From contig NC_086374.1 in assembly GCF_036588685.1 (NCBI RefSeq), positions 91,444,059 to 91,508,058 on the forward strand: a stretch of DNA of 64,000 nt, written 5' to 3'. The DNA is from Mytilus trossulus. Lineage: Eukaryota; Mollusca; Bivalvia; Mytilida; Mytilidae. This document shows, in pieces, positions 11,027-21,529 of this stretch. Each line of letters opens with the position of its first letter. The first letter of the stretch is position 1. A program made the translations under genes and the position numbers. The notes beneath the pieces are model-generated. The model saw only the letters and a list, made by a program, of their open reading frames with translations, did no database searches and was not told the origin of the DNA.

Positions 11027-12769
11027 TCAAACTATATAAATACTAGAACAAAGACAAATGAAAGAACAATAAAACATGTTGTTAAGATGATAAACAACAT
11101 CAGTACGCAGAATATATACATCAAGACCATCGTGTATTATTTGAAAAGTTGATACGGAATATTTATCAACAAGGTCTTGATACCTTCCGATGAACTTTTT
11201 TAGAAAAAGGACGTGACGTTCTTTGACATATCCCTGGTTCATCAACATTCTACTCAGACACTGATGACGTTTTACAAAGTCTGAGTAGGAGCTGTTCAAT
11301 CCACCATTTTCTACATTAGAAAATGCCTGTACCAAGTCAGGAATATGACAGTTGTTATCCATTCGTTTGATGTGTTTGGACTTTTGATTTTGCCTTTTGA
11401 TTTTGGATTTTCCTTTTTGAATTCTCCTCGGAGTTCAGTATTTTTGTGTTTTTACTTTTGAATATCGAATAAGTTGGGAAATATATATCCCATATGCAGG
11501 TGAAGTTGGTATATTGCTACTAAGGTGGGGGAAATTTATAATTTCAAAATTAAAATCGTCTCGTTTGTCATAGATTCTGGTACTGAGATGACTGTGTAAG
11601 TCAAATTAGAGATATAAGTCTAAAAATGAGGCGGAGGAAGCTGTGTCTGTTGTTTCTTTAATCTCTAGTTCTGGGCGATATATCAAAGGAACCCAATCAG
11701 AAAAGTTCGGATTGTTTATGGAAAGAACATCATCAATATATCTGAAAGTGAAATTAAATAATCTGGCTTCTTTGATCCTCTTGTTTTTGACAAGTGTCTG
11801 GAGGAACTCCGATTCATATGAAAATAAGAAGAGGTCGGCAAGAAGAGGCGCACAGTTTGTTCCCATAGGAATGCCGACAACTTGTTGGAAAAGTCTACCT
11901 CGAAACTCAACAAATATGTTGTCGATAAGAAACTCCAGCATACTGACAACTTGTTCTTCTGTGTAGCATGTTTTACCTTTTTGTTTGTCACTATTAACGA
12001 AATATGCCTCATGAAATCCCAAAGTAATAAATTTATAGCGTATGCTACCATTTTTATGTTGAAAGGCATTGTGGATAATTTCTTTTAGGCGATTTTTCAA
12101 TTTTACATGGGGAATGGTGGTATACAGGGTTGAAAAATCAAAAGTTTTGATCGAACTAATTTCAGTTAAAAACCGAGATTTAAAATTGTCTAGAAGTTCT
12201 TTAGAATTTTTAAGAATCCACATATGGTTAATACCACTACGCGAGTAAACAGTTTCACAGTATTTCTGAAGACCTTCTTTCACTGCGGACAGAGTTTTAG
12301 TCAATCTAATGGACAATTCTTTAGTTGAACATGAAGATGAGCCAGCAATATACCGTTGCTTGTACGGAATTTTATGAAGCTTTGGTATCCAATACAAACA
12401 AGGTAAGTCCTCCGATATGGTGTTCAATATAATGTTTATTGAAGCCATGATGGACTTATGATTTGCTAAAATCTCATCCTTGTCAAATGATATGTCTTTG
12501 TATGTGGGATTACCTGAGTGCTCCGTTATACCCAATTCTTTTACAAGACATTCGTAGTAATACGATTTACATACAAAGACAATATTATTTGAAGCTTTGT
12601 CCGCAGGAACAACAACATACTTATCATGAAGAGTTGATAGACATTTCATGGCCTCTTTGTCTCTGAAAACGGACTTTGGTCGATCGTTCACACAGTTTTT
12701 CAACTTGTGAATGCGACGTTTTATCAGAGACCTGATAGAAAAGTAGATAGGTACACGATTTATTTGAAT
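11027..12769 (-). pseudogene. Penelope-like reverse transcriptase, copy 2 (most complete)
   Basis: The longest RT remnant. The main open segment (11606-12703, open upstream to 12769) shows PADKASNN near its start, then YWIPKLHK, the FDFSTLYTTIPH block (RT motif A region), GIPMGTNCAPLLADL (motif B) and YIDDVL (catalytic motif C). A single nonsense codon interrupts it at 11603-11605, where copy 1 has a sense codon. The reading then resumes, is split by an antisense R1 insertion (about 11298-11452), and ends in the C-terminal segment 11027-11290. The RT type (PADK, PKLHK, TTIP, MGTNCAP, YIDD) fits Penelope-like or a related RVT_1 family. I see no GIY-YIG endonuclease downstream and no initiator methionine. 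The catalytic residues are intact, but the open frame as it stands is dead. Confidence 0.85.
11298..11452 (+). repeat. R1 insertion inside RT copy 2
   Basis: A short R1 unit (from 'aatccaccattttctacatt' to the T-rich end at about 11452) sits in antisense orientation within the RT C-terminal coding segment. Copy 1 lacks it at the corresponding site (2150-2175). This dates R1 mobility after the RT copy and shows that R1 can move as a roughly 155-bp unit. Confidence 0.75.
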
Positions 12770-13825
12770 TCAAATAAGAAATCGCTCTGAAGTTTCTCGA
12801 TCTTTTTCTGTTGCCTCATTGCCAGATCAATAAATTTGGTATAAAAACAAGTAACTTTAGTGGTCGTATGGACAACTTGCTTACACATATATGTGTTATA
12901 ACTAAGTTAAGGCATTCTTCCCTAATGCAAAAGGCAAAATTTGCTATATATACTTATTAGAGGTGCGATGACATGATTGAAGCTCTTACAGTTTATCGAC
13001 AGATTGTAGGTATTAATTTCTATGGGAACCACTTTTGTCCCTTAAATAGCAGACTGGTTATTGTTCTGTTCTGAAGTGTGCTGTTTAAATGTGATGAATT
13101 GGAATTTCATTCGTTTAAACGGGCAGTGCATAAGAATGAAATTAATTTCTCCTGGGTGTTTCATCACATATAGCATAGAAAGCGTTATGTTTTCCCGCTT
13201 CAAAATTATTTTCGCGGTATTTGTTTGCCAATGTAATCATTCAGCACGACGTCGTCAATCTAAAGCAGTCGAATTTTCGTGGTAAATTATAATTCTTAAG
13301 CTTTATATTTGGAGAGTTTTGTGTTTGATACTGATGTTTGAATTATATATTATATGTGTAGATATGTATGTATGAATTGTATTTATTTCTTATTAAATAT
13401 AGAGCATTGTCGTTTTCGTGCGACTATCCGCTTTAGAAAGTCTTTGGTATTTATTATAGCCTTTGGATATTTGGTACAAGTATTGGTTATACGTGGATAT
13501 TTGGTACAAGTTTTTGAATTTACCCAGAGAAAAAATAAAGGGATAACCTGTGATTTCCTAGATTTGCTATATTTCATTTCACGAGAAACTATACACAAAC
13601 ATTTAATCACAAAGGGAACGATTTTCCATCCATTTGTGTTAATTGTTCCTTTTTAAACGGAAATGATCCTTTGGTACCATTTTACAGTGTTTATATATCA
13701 CTACTCCTTCACCATGTGTCTGTCTGTAGCCGCGTTTTTTCTTTGTTATTTCATTTTACGTTATCTATATATTACTGGTTTATTAATAGTCATGGAATTT
13801 CATACAAATTACTTAAAAAACCAAA
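12770..13825. other. Gene-free region between RT copy 2 and a LINE tail
   Basis: No frame with recognisable features. The overlapping 75-100 codon frames on opposite strands around 13354-13656 share no known motif and are probably chance. A short direct duplication of a 'gatatttggtacaagt' block occurs at 13467-13512. Confidence 0.4.
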
Positions 13826-15112
13826 ATTGTAATTTTTAGAAACAGAGGGAAAATTAGACCAGAAGAGCAATGGTATATTAATGGAAAGGCTATTGATGTA
13901 TGTAACGAGTTCATGTATTTAGGAATTTTATTTTATTATACTGGTAACTTTGCAAATACTCAAAAGAAACTATCAGAACAGGGTAAAAAGGCTGTGTTTA
14001 GTATATTCAATAAAATACATGATGATTATTATAATCTTGAAACTTTGTTGTCATTATTTGATACTTATGTAGCAAGTATACTGAATTATTGCTCGGAAAT
14101 ATGGGGATTTCATATGGCACCAAATATTGAAAAAGTTCATTTGTATTTTTTAAAACGTATTCTTAAAGTCAAAATGAGTGCTGTAACTAATATGGTTTAT
14201 TGTGAATTAGGTAGATTGCCAATGTACATTGAAAGGCAGTATAGAATGGTCAAATATTGGATTAAGATTTTGAGTACAGAAAATTGTATATTAAAGAATA
14301 GCTATGATGAGATGTATGACAGAAGTTTTATTAAAAAGAACGATAAACACAACTGGTGTTGTAAAATTAGAGATATTTTGTTAAGATATGGATTTAATTA
14401 TGTTTGGTTGAACCAAAGTGTAGATTGTAAAGATATTTTTCTATCGCAATTAAAAGAAAGAATGCTTGGTGCATTCATTAGTGAAGCAACTATGTTTTTT
14501 GAGAATTCAAATAAATGTCATTTGTATAGATACATGTATTGTACACACACATTGCAATTTTATTTAGATAGACCTGTAAATTATATATACAAACCATACA
14601 TTTGTAAATATCGTATATCAGCTCATATATTAAGTATAGAAACAGGTAGATATTATAATGTTGATAAAAATAATAGACTATGTACAAATTGTAATACTAG
14701 CTCTATTGAAGATGAATACCATTTTATACTTGAATGTAAAAAATATAGTCAGATTCGAGAAAAGTATATAAAAAAGTATTATTGGAGAAATCCTTCTACA
14801 TTCAAACTTATCCAGTTGTTATCTGTCAGAAATATTAAAGAATTGAATAACTTAGGTATATTTCTAAAATCTGCTGAAAAACTTAGAATTTAATTGCAGT
14901 AAATAATATTTTTGTTCTCACTTTATTTAAGTATCATATCATTCTCCGCTCGTATTTTGTATTATGTATTATGTATTATATGTTCTTTCATGCACACCTT
15001 ATATTTATATTTACTATTAATATATCTCTTGTGAAATTCTTATATTGGTGTAAAATTGTGTATATGTATCCTATAAGCTGTATTGCTTTCGGAATAAAGT
15101 ATTATTATTATT
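13826..15112 (+). mobile_element. 5'-truncated non-LTR retrotransposon (LINE) tail with ORF2 C-terminus
   Basis: The reading frame is open from about 13826 and continues to a stop at 14891-14893, beyond the first ATG at 13913. It encodes the region after the RT core of jockey/CR1-type ORF2 proteins: a YLGILF block at the start, then a LFDTYVASILNYCSEIWGF block, and a terminal zinc-binding-like cluster CTNC...H....C (about residues 262-282 from the ATG). No RT catalytic motif or endonuclease is present, so it is a dead 5'-truncated insertion. The 3' end has AATAAA (15093-15098) and a short ATT tail. The flanks 'ttcatacaaa' and 'ttcataaaac' could be a degraded target duplication, but this is weak. 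Confidence 0.85.
15093..15112 (+). terminator. Polyadenylation signal and ATT tail of the LINE
   Basis: AATAAA at 15093-15098 is followed immediately by tandem ATT triplets, the kind of 3' terminus used by CR1/L2-like non-LTR elements. Confidence 0.6.
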
Positions 15113-15235
15113 CATAAAACATTCACTGATAGTTACAACGATCAAACAAACCCATCGTAAAAGGTTACAATTTTAACACTGTAACTGGATCATTGAATAT
15201 TGTATTTATTGATTGGTATAAATATTGATTTTTTA

Positions 15236-15455
15236 TCAGTAAATGAGACTGTCATCAATGTGAGAGGGTTAACGCTATAAAACCAGGTTTAATCCATCAT
15301 TTTCTACATTTGAAAATGCCTGTACCAAGTCAAGAATATAACAGTTCTTGTCTGTTCGTTTTTGATGTGTTTTGTTATTAGATTTTGCCATTTTCTTTCC
15401 GATTTGATTTTCCTCTTAGTTCAGTATTTTTGTGATTTTACTTTTCAATAACAAA
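15236..15455 (+). repeat. R1 repeat
   Basis: Near-complete R1 from 'gagactgtcatcaatgtgaga' through 'cctgtaccaagtcaag' to the T-rich end 'tttttgtgattttactttt'. No RT remnant is adjacent, so this is a solo tail. Confidence 0.75.
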
Positions 15456-16265
15456 CTTTATATCATTGTGATATGCACATGTGCAGTCATGGTTCTACAA
15501 TTTGTCGAAACCTCCGTAATACCTGTGGTTTTGGTGTGTTTTCTAGTTTACTGTACGGTATGGATTCAATCAAATCAAATAATGGTAATTACGCCATTCG
15601 TCTTTTTAATATCGGTAACTATTACAGGATGTTTGAAACTAAATTATTCTTCAAAACAAATTTCATTTTGATATGCTAATGATGGTAGAAAATACACAAA
15701 ATAAAACCATTTCAAACTCAATACCAATTTAATAGTCTTCTTTGTGTCAATATAAGAATCAAAATATATTTTATTTTTAAAATTCGTGTGTATTTATATA
15801 AACGTCACAAAATATACGTCACTTGTTGTGGCGTTGATCACTGCCTGTGACACGTAGGTTTATACTTCGTTTGTTGTGTCCTTGTGTCCTGTCGTAAATT
15901 CGCTGTAGGTATATGTTATTATTCTGCGGATTACATGTTGTAATTAACTATTATGTTATGCATGTTATGTATTTACTTATTTCTCTGTGTTTATTGTTCT
16001 TGCATTTGTTTGTTTTGTATTTTAATCTTGCCACGTAGTTTTTTTATTTTTATTTTAACGGTATTATTAACCTTGATAATAAAATTGAGAAAGGAAATGG
16101 TGAATATGTCAAAGCGACAACCACCCGACCATAGAGCAAAATATATACTTATTACCATTTTGTTGTCAAAACAAACAAAAAAAATATCACCACAGTGGAA
16201 CATTATAAGACTTTACGAGAAATGCAAGTATACAGATTTAACCTCACACATTAATCTATACAAAT
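15456..16265. other. Gene-free region with a small R3 fragment
   Basis: Apart from an R3 fragment at 16085-16135 ('ggaaatggtgaatatgtcaa' and 'cgacaaccacccgacc'), I see no repeat or gene. The 111-codon frame (15953-16288) crosses this R3 fragment and is not supported. Confidence 0.4.
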
Positions 16266-17010
16266 ATCTTCTTCTCGAAACCAGTTAATTATTTTAAACG
16301 GGATATCACATCCTCAATTTTACGGAGATGTCGTTTATAGTGTCCTGAAATTCAGAAACTATCCTGGTAAACTTGTCGATCCTTTAAATAAACTAGTTCT
16401 AAAAGGTTACCATTTAGTACTGTCATTAGATCTTTGAATATTGTTTTTATTGGTATTAATATTGATATTGTTATTAGCAAATTAAATGCAAACTAAATAT
16501 TATTGTTATATACAAATGCACCTTCATGGATCTATAATCTGTCCATTCCTGTATCTTGGTATTCCATAAGGTGGTTTTTTTCACGGTTTATGACGTCTTT
16601 TTATGAAATCCATTGGATGTTGGATGTCTACTGATTGATAATTTAATCGTAGATGCATGATTTGTTTTATTAGCTATTTTGGCTTTGAACTAGCTGTCAG
16701 TAACTGCACGTACTCTCAGATCTGTAATCATTGTCTTTTTGTTACCAGTACCCAGACACATCCACTCTGTGTACTTGTTATATTATTTCTATGTGTATCC
16801 ATCTCATGAGTTAAGCCTTTTTAACTGATTATTATAGTTCGTTCTTCTGTCGTTTTGTTACCCCACTGTCCCAGGTTAGAGTTTGGATCCCGCGTATATG
16901 TTTAACCGCGCTATATTATGTATGTATTTGCCTGTCTCAAGTCAGAAGCCTGTAGTTCAATGGTTCGTCCTCAGTCAATATACTTCTTTCAGTTACATAT
17001 ATCCTTGTAT
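16266..17010 (+). repeat. Interspersed repeat R7
   Basis: A block 'aaaggttaccatttagtact...ttgaatattg' (16397-16445) recurs in diverged form at 15160-15215. A later block around 'cccactgtcccaggttag' and 'tgtctcaagtcagaagcctg' (16861-16952) is faintly echoed near 25505-25585. No open frame survives; I regard the whole as a decayed retroelement tail. Confidence 0.45.
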
Positions 17011-17278
17011 TGACCTTGTACAAATGCTATAATTGTATAGTATTCAAAAGAACCTGTGTCCCCATATATGCTGACGTTATATAATGAATTCGATACTTCT
17101 TTTCTGGTTTCGAATTTCTTCCTCTGTTAGCTTATTTAATTGATGAGTTTACATTTTACACTTAAATTAACACTGCGTTAGCAATTATACTAATTACACG
17201 TATTACATGCTATTTTCAGTATACATATTGATAACATATCGCCAACAGGAAATTACCCACCTGTTTAAAACTATTTGA

Positions 17279-18322
17279 ATGTCTGGACACAGGAACGCAA
17301 CATATATAAATGATGTATATGTAATCAACTCATTGCCAGTGGTCATTTTCTGCAAAATGAGCGCAAAACAGAACTTCACCGTATTTGAAAACGATACGTA
17401 TTGCGCTAGCAATTGTATCAAAGTAAATAATACATTTTTCATTGTCGTTTTATACGTTTTTGGATCTTTAACTGTTGTTTTTAATGTTCCATCTTTAGTT
17501 ATGGTGATAATAACATTCATAAGGAAACTTAAACTAAAATACATTCATATACTGAGTTTAAGTTTTACTGACGCTATTATTGGAGTCTCTTGGTTGTTGA
17601 TAACGAACACACTCACAGGAACAAAGATGTCTTTCGCTGACTGTGCTATCAGAGGTTACCTGCTTTGCGTGACGTTTATGGCATCGATGTTTCAGGTGTT
17701 AGGAATTTGCATTGAACGAAATATGGTAATTTGTTTACAGTCAAGGTTTTTCATGAGTCAAAAGAAAAAGAAAATGTTCATCATAATAATGTCATGGGGA
17801 CTAGCTATTCTACTAAGTAGCATCGTGTCGGTGGTTACTGTCAGAAGTTACAATGACGCCCGCGTGTGCTCATTTGATAGTTTGTTTCAAGCTCAAAAAT
17901 ATACAGCATATGGTACCCTTGGAATCGTTTTTGCAATTACCCAAGTTGGAGTTGTGGTTGCTATGACAATTTTATTAGTATTTCTTAATCAACATCAAAA
18001 GAAAATGGAAAAATTAAATGTTCGCAAAATAAAAAAATCCGACATTAAACTGTGCACAACAATTGGTATGATAGCTGTTTTATTCTTTGCTGTCAATACA
18101 CCTCTGACTGTAGTGTATTTACTGGATGGGTTTTATACTGGTATGTCATCATCGAGAATTATAAGGAATGCGTCCTTTCTATTTGCAGGAATAAATTCAA
18201 TGATAAATCCATTCATATACCTTTTCAAGATTAAATACTTTCGAGATTTAATCCGAAACAGTGTAAATAAAATTTGTTCATGTATATATGTAAATCATGA
18301 AGATACGTCATCGGGATCTTAA
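17279..18322 (+). CDS. Class A (rhodopsin-like) G protein-coupled receptor, orphan
   Basis: An intronless 347-codon frame from ATG to TAA. A second ATG at codon 27 is an alternative start. Seven hydrophobic segments are visible: TM1 about 53-80 with N69; TM2 about 90-110 with D98 in LSLSFTDA; TM3 about 122-146; TM4 about 166-188 with W173; TM5 about 212-237; TM6 about 260-282; TM7 about 297-317 with the NPFIY motif at 310-314 and an amphipathic helix 8. C122 and C197 can form the conserved extracellular disulfide. NxT/S sites lie in the N-terminus. Two motifs deviate: E/DRY is ERN (146-148), and the TM6 CWxP motif is AVNTP, lacking the toggle Trp. It is a plasma-membrane receptor of unknown ligand. 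Single-exon orphan class A receptors form large expansions in bivalves, which fits. Confidence 0.88.
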   Translation: MSGHRNATYINDVYVINSLPVVIFCKMSAKQNFTVFENDTYCASNCIKVNNTFFIVVLYVFGSLTVVFNVPSLVMVIITFIRKLKLKYIHILSLSFTDAIIGVSWLLITNTLTGTKMSFADCAIRGYLLCVTFMASMFQVLGICIERNMVICLQSRFFMSQKKKKMFIIIMSWGLAILLSSIVSVVTVRSYNDARVCSFDSLFQAQKYTAYGTLGIVFAITQVGVVVAMTILLVFLNQHQKKMEKLNVRKIKKSDIKLCTTIGMIAVLFFAVNTPLTVVYLLDGFYTGMSSSRIIRNASFLFAGINSMINPFIYLFKIKYFRDLIRNSVNKICSCIYVNHEDTSSGS

Positions 18323-18873
18323 AAGAATGGCTTCAACGATCCAACGCTATGGAGATTAACGCATGTTTTAGGAACACTTATACGTGCATACTGTCTCCGT
18401 ACTTGTGGTCTATGCCATTATATTTTATGGCAGGCCGAAAGTTGACCTATAATTGTTTACATTTTACACATTGTGTTGTGTTTTCTCATTTAACATCTCT
18501 TTGTTTCTATATATATTTTGCACCTAAAACATGCAAAGATAAAGAGTAGCAATAGACGCGGTGGTTTTTTTTTATTATTCCATTAGTAGTTATTCTAGTA
18601 TTTTATCTATTAGAGAAAATACATATATTTGAGAAAAGAGACGATTTTATGATAAAAATAAAATACATTCAAACTTCTGTCATTTATTTGATATGAGCAG
18701 AACCAAATTTACTGTTAAAATATTGTTTTGAATTTTGTCCTTTTTATATTTTTATGTTTTAAAAGACGTGTTTTGATCATTATCAAAGATGGTTTGGCAT
18801 TTCGCATTCTTTAATGAGGATTTAAAGTTTCATTTTGTACCATTTCAATGGGATTTTTGGATATTAGATCTCT
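18323..18873. other. 3' flank of the GPCR gene
   Basis: AT-rich flank, probably including the receptor 3' untranslated region (AATAAA-like 'aaaaataaaataca' at 18654-18666). No other gene or repeat is evident. Confidence 0.4.
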
Positions 18874-19163
18874 TGATGAGTTTATTTACAACCACTGGGT
18901 CGATGCCACTGCTGGTGGAGATTTATTTCCCCAAGGGTATCACAAGCCCAGTAGTCAACACTTTTTGTGCTGACATGAATTGTCATTGATATGGTTATAT
19001 TTATAAATTTACTGTTTACAAATTTTTGAATTTTTTGAAATACCAAGGCTTTTTTTCGCAGGCATAGATTACCTTAGCTGTATTTGGCAAAACCTTTAGG
19101 AATTTTGGTCCTCAATGCTCTTCAAATTCGTACTTTATTTGGCCTTTTTTTTTTTGGATTTGA

Positions 19164-19207
19164 GAATCACTGATGAGTCTTTTGAAGACGAGACGCGCGT
19201 CTGTTGT
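19164..19207 (+). ncRNA. Hammerhead ribozyme in array, probably inactive
   Basis: CTGATGA at 19170-19176 and a good stem II are present, but the core GAAA is changed to GAGA (19190-19193). Stem I (19164-19169 with 19202-19207) has two mismatches. Loss of the invariant core A suggests no or poor cleavage after C19201. Confidence 0.7.
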
Positions 19208-19527
19208 ATATACTAAATTTAGTCCTCGTATCTATGATGAGTTTATTTACAACCACTGGGTCGATGCCACCGCTGGTGGATATTTATTTCCCCGAGGGTA
19301 TCACAAGCCCAGTAGTCAACACTGTTTGTGCTGACATGAATTGTCATTGATATGGTTATATTTATAAATTTACTGTTTACAAATTTTTGATTTTTTTGAA
19401 ATACTAAGACTTATCTACCTCAGGCATAGATACCTTAGCTGTATTTGGCAAAACCTTTAGGAAGTTTGGTCCTTAATGCTCTTTAAATTCGTACTATATT
19501 TGGCCTTTTTAATTTTTTTGGATTCGA

Positions 19528-19571
19528 GCGTCACTGATGAGTCTTTTGAAGACGAAACGCGCGTCTGGCGT
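19528..19571 (+). ncRNA. Hammerhead ribozyme in array, intact consensus
   Basis: The best copy in the window. Stem I pairs GCGTCA (19528-19533) with TGGCGT (19566-19571) over six pairs. CTGATGA is at 19534-19540. Stem II GTCTT/AAGAC (19541-19553) has five pairs and a three-base loop. GAAA is at 19554-19557, followed by minimal stem III and predicted cleavage after C19565. All invariant core residues are in place. Confidence 0.88.
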
Positions 19572-19612
19572 ATATACTAAATTTATTCCTGGTATCTATG
19601 ATGAGTTTATTT

Positions 19613-20060
19613 GTGTTTATACTGTGCGTGCACTTTAATCAAAGCAAGCGCAGTAATTGTGCAACATTAAGTTGTACATCTCTGCTTGTAAATACATGTA
19701 AATGTAATGTAATTATTGATATACTAGTATATGCATAAAAATAATAACATCTTTTTGTCGGACGGCTCCTTTCAAAATATTCATCCAATAATACCGGATT
19801 GAATCCAAAATCACTTCTTTAGACAAGATATATTGAAAATAAATTTTATAAAAATTACTTTTTCTGAATAAGCTAATCACAGATACCGGGATTTAAAAAA
19901 GTGTATGCAAGACTTGCGTTCGACGTGAGCGTTTAATTTTCAGAAGACTCATCGGGAACGCTTGAATAAAAAAATCCGAAAGGTTTTGTCAAATATAGCT
20001 AAGGTTATATTTCCTTAATGGGAAAATCCTAAGTATATCAAAAGCATTCAATACTATTTG
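19613..20060 (-). repeat. Region with a decayed antisense retrozyme fragment
   Basis: On the minus strand, 20015-19905 resembles the retrozyme: the 'ccttagctatatttgacaaa' and 'acctttcggattttt' blocks, then a degraded hammerhead (GATGAGTCTTC, later AAACGCTCACGTC) with a changed core. It is not expected to cleave. The rest of the interval shows nothing recognisable. Confidence 0.5.
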
Positions 20061-20228
20061 TAATCCACCATTTTCTACATTTGAAAATGCCTGTACCAAG
20101 TCAGGAATATGACAGTTCTTGTCCATTCGTTTTTGATGCGTTTTGTTATTTGATTTTGCCATGTATTATGGACTTTCCTAATTGATTTTCCTCTGAGTTC
20201 AGTATTTTTGTGATTTTACTTTTTAAAG
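20055..20228 (+). repeat. R1 repeat
   Basis: R1 from 'aatccaccattttctacatt' to the T-rich end, about the same length as the unit inserted in RT copy 2. It lies directly downstream of the retrozyme region. Confidence 0.75.
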
Positions 20229-20379
20229 CTATGACCATAACAATGACCAACAATGTCAACACAGATAGACCCGCGGGATAGATAGACTTTTTAGAAGTTG
20301 TTATTTACATGCATACATCAGCATCATTCTAAATTTTCTGAAAAGCTACTGAACAGTACGGAATCGGCTGAAAAAAGTA

Positions 20380-20625
20380 AAATAACAAAAATATCAAAAA
20401 CCGAGGAAAATTCTAAACGGAAAGTCCCTTAGCAAATGTCAAAATTGGAAGCTTAAACACATCAAACGAATGGATAACAACTGTCATATTACTGACTTGG
20501 AATATGCATTTCCCATGTGAAAAAAATGGTGGATTAAACTCTATTGTACAGCTAGCTAAACCTCTAATTTGTAAGACAGACGCATAACATTTCAATTTGA
20601 CGACGATGTGAGTACAAAACAACAG
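20380..20625 (-). repeat. R1 repeat, 3' tail of RT copy 3
   Basis: R1 in minus orientation ('aacaactgtcatattactga' and 'aaaatggtggattaaa'), placed on the 3' side of RT copy 3 in the same sense. This is the second instance of the RT-then-R1 order. Confidence 0.75.
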
Positions 20626-20878
20626 GCATAATAGGTAAAGTTGTCAAAAATCAGGGTAGAAAAGTCAACATTATGTTATTATCTTAATCACTTTAGAAAA
20701 CAAACAAATATGTCAATAAATAAAAACCAAAAGCCACGTATAAAAGGAAAGCAACAAAAACACAAAAACACAAAAATGTACCACAACACAACAACACAAT
20801 GACGGGATGTACAAGTACCGAGCCATGTCAAATGTACATCAAGTTATTTATATGATAAACAATGTCAGTACCGAGAAT
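20626..20878 (-). repeat. 3' untranslated region of RT copy 3
   Basis: Contains the block 'acgggatgtacaagtaccgagcc' (reverse sense), which also follows RT copy 2 (10998-11023) and forms the satellite unit at 21530-22170. No coding content. Confidence 0.6.
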
Positions 20879-21180
20879 CTATAATTGAAGATCATCGTGT
20901 ATTGTTTGTGCAGTTGATACAGAATATTTATCAACAAGGTATTGGAATATTCCGATGATTTTTTTTAGAAAAAGGATGAGACGTTTTTTGATATAATCCT
21001 GAATCATCAACTTTCTGCTCAGACACTGGTTACGTTTTAGTATCAGCAGAAAGCTCTTGAATACAGGAAATGTATATTCCATATGCAGGTTAAGTTGGAA
21101 TCTTCCTACTATAAAAGTGGGGGAAATTGATAATTTTAAAATCAAAATCGTCTCATTTGTCATAGATTTTGGTACCGATT
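20879..21180 (-). pseudogene. Penelope-like RT C-terminal fragment, copy 3
   Basis: A 94-codon minus-strand frame matching only the C-terminus of copies 1 and 2 (QCLSRKLMIQDYIKKR, then VDKYSVSTAQTIHDDL). The preceding segment is shortened relative to copy 1, and the RT core is absent. It is a 5'-truncated insertion. Confidence 0.8.
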
Positions 21181-21184
21181 TGAC

Positions 21185-21430
21185 TGTAAAAAGAAAAATA
21201 ACAAAAATACTGAACTCTCAGGAAAATTCTAAACGGAATGGCCCTAATGAAATGGCAAAATCAAAAGCTCAAACAAATCAAACGAATAGACAACGACTGT
21301 CATATTACTGACTTGGTACAATCATTTTCTCAAATAGAAAATGGTGGATTAAACTTGCTTTTATAGCTAGCTAAACTTCTCACTTGTATGACAGTCGCAT
21401 AATCCCATTATATTTACAACGATGTATGAA
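21185..21430 (-). repeat. R1 repeat next to satellite (RT tail copy 4)
   Basis: Minus-orientation R1. Immediately on its 5' side (minus sense) lies the satellite made from the RT 3' region, so 21185-22190 is best read as a fourth RT-element tail with an expanded internal repeat. Confidence 0.7.
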
Positions 21431-21529
21431 CAAAAAACACCACACATAATAGAAAGAAAAGTCAAACATAGGGATACAGCAGTCAACATTGTGTTATTAT
21501 CTTGATCACTATAAAAAACAAACAAATGA

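Larger units (their letters stand above)
18874..19612 (+). mobile_element. Retrozyme-like tandem array with two hammerhead ribozymes
   Basis: Two tandem monomers of about 364 bp, measured from predicted cleavage site to cleavage site (C19201 to C19565). The first monomer is partial and starts at 'tgatgagtttattt' (18874). The second is complete. A short third piece ends at the same 'tgatgagtttattt' (19599-19612). Each monomer shares 'accactgggtcgatgccac', 'cccagtagtcaacac', 'catgaattgtcattgatatg' and 'aaaacctttaggaa' blocks, then a T-rich stretch and a hammerhead. There is no coding capacity. This is the structure of a retrozyme, a non-autonomous element copied through circular RNA cut by its own ribozymes. 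The two copies differ by scattered substitutions, so the array is not recent. Confidence 0.82.

Noticed and set aside
18789..18989. 66-codon plus-strand frame at the start of the retrozyme array
   Set aside because: It ends inside the non-coding monomer and is not conserved in the second monomer copy.
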